Assembly: GCF_013410105.1 (NCBI RefSeq)
Contig: NZ_JACCCJ010000001.1
Location: 1,798,001 to 1,862,000, forward strand
Direction: 5' to 3'
Length of the DNA stretch: 64,000 bases
Source of the DNA: Sphingopyxis sp. JAI108
GTDB lineage: Bacteria > Pseudomonadota > Alphaproteobacteria > Sphingomonadales > Sphingomonadaceae
Shown: positions 59,770 to 64,000 of the stretch, in pieces
Position numbering within the stretch: the stretch's first letter is position 1
Layout: the number at the start of each line of letters is the position of its first letter
The notes under the pieces: generated by a model
Told to the model about the DNA's origin: nothing
Seen by the model: only the letters and a program-made list of their open reading frames with translations
Databases searched by the model: none
Position numbers and translations under genes: made by a program

Positions 59770-61275
59770 TCAATCGCCGAGCGCGGCCTGCATCAGCGCC
59801 TGTGTCGCAGCGTCGAACTCGACGGTACCTTCGGCAAGGCCCTTTGCCATCTCCTTGCCCAACTCTACGCCGAACTGGTCGAACGGGTTGATACCGAGCA
59901 GCACGGCATTGGCGAACACGCGATGTTCGTAGAATGCGATCAGCGCGCCGAGGCTGCGCGGTGTCACCTGGTCAAGCAGGATCGTCGTTGAGGGACGGTC
60001 GCCCGGATAGTTGCGCGCGCCATCCTCGCTCGCGCGGCCCGTCATCAGCGCCGCGCCCTGCGCGATGCAATTGGCGACGAGCGTTTCGTGATGCGCATCG
60101 TCGAGCAGATGGTCGGGCTCGCGCGCGACGACGAACTCGACCGGCGTCAGGTGCGTGCCCTGATGGAGCAGCTGGAACACCGCATGCTGCGCATCGGTGC
60201 CGACGCCGCCCCAGGTGATCGGCGCCGTCTGCTGATCGACCGGCTCGCCTTCAAAGCTTACCGACTTGCCGTTCGATTCCATTTCGAGTTGTTGCAGATA
60301 GCTTGGAAGCAAGCGCAGCCGCTCGTCATAGGCAAAGACTGCGCGCGTCTGGCAGCCGAGACGGTTGGCATAGACCTGGTCGGCAAAGGCGGCGAGCAGG
60401 CAGATATTGTCGGCGCCGTCGGCCAAGCGGAAATGGCGGTCCATCTCGGCCGCGCCTTCGAGCAAATCGGCGAAGGCGTCCCAGCCGAGCGCGAGGGCCG
60501 CCGGGAAGCCGATCGACGACCAGAGCGAATAGCGGCCGCCGACGGTCTCGTTGAATGGCAGGATGCGCGTTTCGTCGATGCCCCATTCCATCGCGCGCTC
60601 GGGCTTCGCGGTCAGCGCGATGAAGCGGCCGACGGGATCCTCGACCCCGGCCTCGTCGAGCCATTGCAGCGCAGAATTGGCGTTGAGCAGCGTCTCGGTC
60701 GTGGTGAAGGTCTTCGACGCCACGGCGACGAGCGTATGTTCGGGGCTGAATTTGGCGAAGGCTTCGTCGAGCGCGGCGCCATCGACGTTCGACACGACCG
60801 CGACGTCATAGCGGTTGCTGTGCCGGCCGAGCGCGTCGATGAGCAGGTCGGGGCCGAGCGCCGATCCGCCGATTCCGATGTGCAGCAAATGGCGGATCTC
60901 GCCGAACGCGCCGGCCTCGATCGCGTCGATCATCATCCGCATCCGCTGGTGCAGCGCCTGCGCGGCATGCACCGATTCCGGTGCGCCGTCGCCGCGCTCG
61001 GCGCTATGCTCGGCCGCCCGGCCTTCGGTCGGATTGGCGATGCCGCCGGAAAAGAGCGTCTTGCGGCGACCCGCGAAATCCTGGGCTTCGGCGAGGGCGG
61101 ACAGGGTCGCAATCGCGGCGCTGTCGAGGTGTGTCTTGGCGAAATCGAAACGGATATCGGCGACGTTTCGTACCAGCGCCTGCAGCCGCCCCTGCGGATC
61201 GGCAGCGATCAGGTCGGTCAGCTTCTGCGGCTGCCAGTCGGAAAGAGCCTGCCAGGCGTCGGATGCGGTCGTCAT
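59770..61275 (-). CDS. pgi: Glucose-6-phosphate isomerase
   Basis: Encodes 501 residues from the ATG at 61275. Family signatures include HIGIGGSALGPDLL, VASKTFTTTETLLNA, GGRYSLWSSIGFPAALALGWDAF and the end region FEHR-like YEHRVFANAVLLGINPFDQFGVELGK. It interconverts glucose-6-phosphate and fructose-6-phosphate; in sphingomonads it mainly feeds gluconeogenesis and sugar supply to the Entner–Doudoroff route, which is general knowledge. It is a single transcription unit upstream of gor. Confidence 0.94.
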   Translation of the reverse strand: MTTASDAWQALSDWQPQKLTDLIAADPQGRLQALVRNVADIRFDFAKTHLDSAAIATLSALAEAQDFAGRRKTLFSGGIANPTEGRAAEHSAERGDGAPESVHAAQALHQRMRMMIDAIEAGAFGEIRHLLHIGIGGSALGPDLLIDALGRHSNRYDVAVVSNVDGAALDEAFAKFSPEHTLVAVASKTFTTTETLLNANSALQWLDEAGVEDPVGRFIALTAKPERAMEWGIDETRILPFNETVGGRYSLWSSIGFPAALALGWDAFADLLEGAAEMDRHFRLADGADNICLLAAFADQVYANRLGCQTRAVFAYDERLRLLPSYLQQLEMESNGKSVSFEGEPVDQQTAPITWGGVGTDAQHAVFQLLHQGTHLTPVEFVVAREPDHLLDDAHHETLVANCIAQGAALMTGRASEDGARNYPGDRPSTTILLDQVTPRSLGALIAFYEHRVFANAVLLGINPFDQFGVELGKEMAKGLAEGTVEFDAATQALMQAALGD

Positions 61276-61293
61276 GGAATCTTCCTTGGTTTT

Positions 61294-61374
61294 CCGTTCG
61301 TGTCGAGCGAAGTCGAGACACCCCGAGCGTGACGCCACGCCGATGGGCATCTCGGCTTCGCTCGATGCGAACGG
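61294..61374. repeat. Inverted repeat upstream of pgi
   Basis: Arms CCGTTCGTGTCGAGCGAAGTC and GGCTTCGCTCGATGCGAACGG pair around a GAGACACCCC…GGGCATCTC centre. Another dispersed palindrome family (TTCGTGTCGAGCGAAGTCGAG). It lies directly before the pgi start on the minus strand. Confidence 0.75.
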
Positions 61375-61478
61375 TGGTGAGATGTCGGCCCTTCTCTAGG
61401 CCCGCTACCCGCATGGCGCCAGTGGCGTCCGCCGATAATCGCTTGACGTGGCAACCTATTCATCGCCAATGCCGCAGC

Positions 61479-62372
61479 ATGACCAACGCCAGCTTTACCG
61501 CCGATATGACGCCCCCGACCGGGTCCACGCCGCCAGCCCCGACTCCCGCGCCGGTGTCCGCCAAGGAAGAGGCGGTCGATACCGTCCGCTTCCTCGCGCT
61601 ACTCGCGATCGCGGTGCTGATTTTCCGCAGCTTTTTCCTGTCGCCCTTCAATATCCCGTCGGAATCGATGCAGCCGCGCCTCCTGATCGGCGATTATCTG
61701 CTCGTGAACAAGATGGCCTATGGCTATTCGAAATACAGCCTGCCATTCAGCGCGCCGCTGATCCCCGGGCGGATATTTCCCCGCACGCCCGAGCGCGGCG
61801 ATGTCGTCGTGTTCAAGGCGCCGCCGGTCAACGACAACGACTATATCAAGCGCGTGATCGGCCTGCCGGGCGACAGCGTGCAAGTGAGGGGCGGCATCGT
61901 GTGGCTGAACGGCAAGCCGCTTCAGCGCGAGGCGATGTCCGATTTCGTCATCCCGGTGACCCCCAACATGATCGAGGCCTCGCGCGCGACGGGCACCCTG
62001 CCCTGTTACGCGCCCGAGTTCGAAGAGCTTGCCGCCGACGGCCAACGCCAGTGCCGCTACAAGCAGTTCAAGGAAACGCTGCCCAGCGGCAAGAGCTACG
62101 CGATCCTCGACATCACGACGATCCCGGAAGACGATACCCCGCTCGTCGTCGTGCCCGAGGGGCATCTGTTCCTGATGGGCGACAACCGCGATCGCAGCGC
62201 CGACAGCCGTTTCCCCGCGATGGAAAATCAGGGCATCGGCCTCGTCCCCGAGGAAAATCTGGTCGGCCACGCGCTGGTCGGGATGTTCTCGACCGACGGG
62301 TCGGCAAGCTGGATCAACCCGATCAGCTGGTTCACCGCCGCGCGCTGGGGACGAATCGGGGAAGGTTTTTGA
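61479..62372 (+). CDS. lepB: Signal peptidase I
   Basis: Encodes 297 residues from the ATG at 61479. One N-terminal membrane helix (about 36–54) is followed by the catalytic Ser63 in IPSESMQP and the general-base Lys124 in [12 protein letters not shown]; the [11 protein letters not shown] box is also present. An insertion of about 60 residues between the two conserved boxes carries two Cys ([15 protein letters not shown]). The enzyme removes signal peptides at the outer face of the inner membrane. Its stop overlaps the rnc start (TTGA). Confidence 0.93.
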   Translation: MTNASFTADMTPPTGSTPPAPTPAPVSAKEEAVDTVRFLALLAIAVLIFRSFFLSPFNIPSESMQPRLLIGDYLLVNKMAYGYSKYSLPFSAPLIPGRIFPRTPERGDVVVFKAPPVNDNDYIKRVIGLPGDSVQVRGGIVWLNGKPLQREAMSDFVIPVTPNMIEASRATGTLPCYAPEFEELAADGQRQCRYKQFKETLPSGKSYAILDITTIPEDDTPLVVVPEGHLFLMGDNRDRSADSRFPAMENQGIGLVPEENLVGHALVGMFSTDGSASWINPISWFTAARWGRIGEGF

Positions 62373-63049
62373 GCGACCCACTCGATACCGGGGCGCTCGC
62401 CGGGATCATCGGCTGCAGCCCGGACGACCCGGCGCTTTACGACCTGGCTCTGACGCACGGCAGCACCGGGCGCGCCGATTATCAGCGGCTCGAATTTCTT
62501 GGCGACCGGGTGCTCGGGCTCGTCATCGCGTCCGAACTCTACACGCGCTTTCCCTCCGCCAGCGAAGGCGAGATGTCGTCGCGCCTGCATGTGCTCGCCT
62601 CGGGTGCGACCTGCGCCGCTATCGCGCACAAGCTCGACCTGACGGCGCTGATCCGTTTCGGCGCGCAGGCGCGCAACGACGGTGGGCGCTACAGCGACAA
62701 TATTGCCGCCGACGCGATCGAGGCGCTGATCGGTGCGCTCTATCTCGATCAGGGGATGGAGGGCGCTCGCGCGTTCATCCTGGCGCATTGGAACGAGATG
62801 ATCGCCGGGCAGCAGGCGGCGCCCAAACACCCCAAAGCGGCGCTGCAGGAATGGGCGCTCGCGCGAAAACGCCGCCCGCCCGAATATGAAATCGTCGCGC
62901 GCGAAGGCCCCGACCATGCCCCGCGCTTTCGCGTCGCGGTCAGCGTCGGAAAACTGGCCCGGGCAGAGGCCGAGGGCGCATCGAAACAGGCGGCCGAAAA
63001 GGCTGCGGCGGCAGCTCTGCTCGCCGAACTCGAAGGAATGAAAATATGA
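62369..63049 (+). CDS. rnc: Ribonuclease III
   Basis: Encodes 226 residues from a TTG at 62369 that overlaps the lepB stop; no other start lies close by and the protein then begins [11 protein letters not shown]. The catalytic signature is [16 protein letters not shown] with the second metal residues in [16 protein letters not shown] double-stranded RNA-binding domain fills about 148–222 ([19 protein letters not shown]…[16 protein letters not shown]). It processes rRNA precursors and sRNA–mRNA duplexes. The lepB–rnc–era order is widely conserved. Confidence 0.93.
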   Translation: MSDPLDTGALAGIIGCSPDDPALYDLALTHGSTGRADYQRLEFLGDRVLGLVIASELYTRFPSASEGEMSSRLHVLASGATCAAIAHKLDLTALIRFGAQARNDGGRYSDNIAADAIEALIGALYLDQGMEGARAFILAHWNEMIAGQQAAPKHPKAALQEWALARKRRPPEYEIVAREGPDHAPRFRVAVSVGKLARAEAEGASKQAAEKAAAAALLAELEGMKI

Positions 63050-63939
63050 CCCATCGTTGCGGATTTGTCGCCGTCGTCGGCGCGCCCAACGCGGGCAAAT
63101 CGACGATCGTCAACGCGCTCGTCGGGCAGAAAGTGGCGATCGTCAGTCCCAAGGCGCAGACGACGCGCACCCGGCTGATGGGCGTTGCGATGGACGGCGA
63201 GACGCAGATCATCCTGATCGACACGCCGGGCATTTTCGCCCCCACCCGCAGACTCGACCGCGCAATGGTTGCCGCCGCGTGGAACAGCCTCGACCAGGCC
63301 GAGGCGATCCTCGTGATGATCGATGCAGCAGCGAAGCTCGGGGAACGTGCCGAGCGCGTATTGCAGGGCATCGAGGGGCGGCCCGAGAAGAAGTTTCTCG
63401 TCCTCAACAAGGTCGATCTGACCAAGAAGGACAAGCTGCTGACGATCGCGACGCAGCTCAACGAGCGCGTCGCCTTCGACGAAACCTTCTTCATCTCGGC
63501 GAGCACCGGCGACGGCGTTCCCGAACTCAAGGCGCACCTCGCGAAACTGATGCCCGAGGGGCACTGGCACTTCCCCGAGGACGAGGTCAGCGACGCACCC
63601 GAACGCATGCTCGCCGCAGAGATCACGCGCGAGCAGCTTTATCGCCAGCTCCACGAGGAACTGCCGTATCAATCAACCGTCGAGACCGAAAAATTCACGA
63701 CGCGCCCCGACGGCAGCGCCGAAATCCACCAGCAGATCCTCGTCGCGCGCGACAACCAGCGCGCGATCATCCTTGGCCACAAGGGCGAGCGGATCAAGGA
63801 AATCGGCAGCAAGGCGCGCGCCGAACTGGCCGAACTGCTTGGTCGCAAGGTCCACCTGTTCCTGCATGTCAAGGTCAAGGCGAACTGGGATGAAGACCGC
63901 AGCGTTTATCGCGACATGGGGCTTGATTGGGTCGACTAA
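63046..63939 (+). CDS. era: Ribosome-assembly GTPase Era
   Basis: Encodes 297 residues. The GTPase motifs are GAPNAGKST (P-loop), DTPGIF and NKVD. A C-terminal KH domain (about 200–297) includes [35 protein letters not shown] with the GHKGERIK loop that binds 16S rRNA. Era matures the 30S subunit. It overlaps the rnc stop (ATGA at 63046–63049), so RNase III and Era are produced together. Confidence 0.95.
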   Translation: MTHRCGFVAVVGAPNAGKSTIVNALVGQKVAIVSPKAQTTRTRLMGVAMDGETQIILIDTPGIFAPTRRLDRAMVAAAWNSLDQAEAILVMIDAAAKLGERAERVLQGIEGRPEKKFLVLNKVDLTKKDKLLTIATQLNERVAFDETFFISASTGDGVPELKAHLAKLMPEGHWHFPEDEVSDAPERMLAAEITREQLYRQLHEELPYQSTVETEKFTTRPDGSAEIHQQILVARDNQRAIILGHKGERIKEIGSKARAELAELLGRKVHLFLHVKVKANWDEDRSVYRDMGLDWVD

Positions 63940-63951
63940 ATCCGCCGGCAA

Positions 63952-64000
63952 TCATTCGGCGGCGGGTTGCCGTCGAAGCGCGAGGTGATCCAGCCGATCG
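63952..64000 (-). CDS. Possible 3' end of a convergent gene (partial)
   Basis: On the minus strand a frame enters from the window edge, reads DRLDHLALRRQPAAE and stops at 63952. The composition and the AAE ending look coding for this genome. Another frame (IGWITSRFDG…) also stays open to 63936, so the choice of frame is uncertain. No product can be named. Confidence 0.3.
   Translation of the reverse strand, partial: DRLDHLALRRQPAAE

Noticed and set aside
1-64000. Search by eye for CRISPR arrays, integrases, transposases, phage genes or toxin–antitoxin pairs
   Set aside because: None seen; the palindromic repeats are single or paired elements without regular spacers.

Overview
This 64 kb window is ordinary, gene-dense, high-GC chromosome from an alphaproteobacterium. 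The gene content and style point to the Sphingomonadales, most likely a Sphingopyxis-like organism. The clues are an ntrX–hfq–hflX cluster with a tandem-domain Hfq, a large TonB-dependent receptor, PhaR, an archaeal/eukaryotic-type ProRS, ScfR-regulated propionyl-CoA genes, and repeated GTCATTGCGAGC-type intergenic palindromes. I see no prophage, insertion sequence, integrase or CRISPR array. One tRNA gene, tRNA-Ser(UGA), is present.

Layout. 1–3.0 kb: the end of ntrX, a double-domain hfq, hflX, and convergent mazG. 3.2–6.75 kb: an ECF sigma factor with its anti-sigma factor, divergent from a secreted subtilisin-like protease, followed by a secreted Gly/Ala-rich protein. Three copies of one promoter motif (GGAAG–N17–CGTT) tie these genes into what looks like a self-regulated cell-surface module. 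6.8–15.2 kb: a long minus-strand housekeeping run (mltB, rlpA, dacA, tmk, holB, metG, tatD, a PhnP-like hydrolase, an unlisted 58-residue membrane protein, a YciI protein), with start/stop overlaps along much of it. 15.4–16.5 kb: tRNA-Ser and a pseudo-hydrolase/flavin-reductase fusion.

16.6–26.3 kb: an acyl-CoA catabolic island. It holds a nitronate-monooxygenase-like flavoprotein, three acyl-CoA dehydrogenases (two forming a likely heteromer), an SDR, a thiolase, an alpha-methylacyl-CoA racemase, an enoyl-CoA hydratase-fold protein and a phosphatase. Two near-identical 19-bp operators suggest common control. The racemase suggests substrates with a 2-methyl branch, such as isoprenoid or sterol side chains. 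26.3–38.5 kb: an amidohydrolase, a PAP2 phosphatase, pyruvate dehydrogenase E3 and E2, a universal stress protein, an XRE regulator with a divergent membrane protein, RNase R, a DUF6644/DUF6152-like pair, proS and phaR. 39–46 kb: a TonB receptor with a strong terminator, alanine racemase, an MHS transporter with a periplasmic insert, a cyclase-family hydrolase and a MAPEG protein.

46.3–57.3 kb: the propionyl-CoA to succinyl-CoA pathway (pccB, epimerase, methylmalonyl-CoA mutase, pccA). Biotin synthase, a small membrane protein and two secreted proteins of unknown function are interleaved. A divergent ScfR-type regulator gene lies across three TTTGCAAA-type boxes. 57.3–64 kb: an extended SDR, glutathione reductase, phosphoglucose isomerase, then lepB–rnc–era, translationally coupled. 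All database family names are from recognition of motifs by eye; no searches were run.
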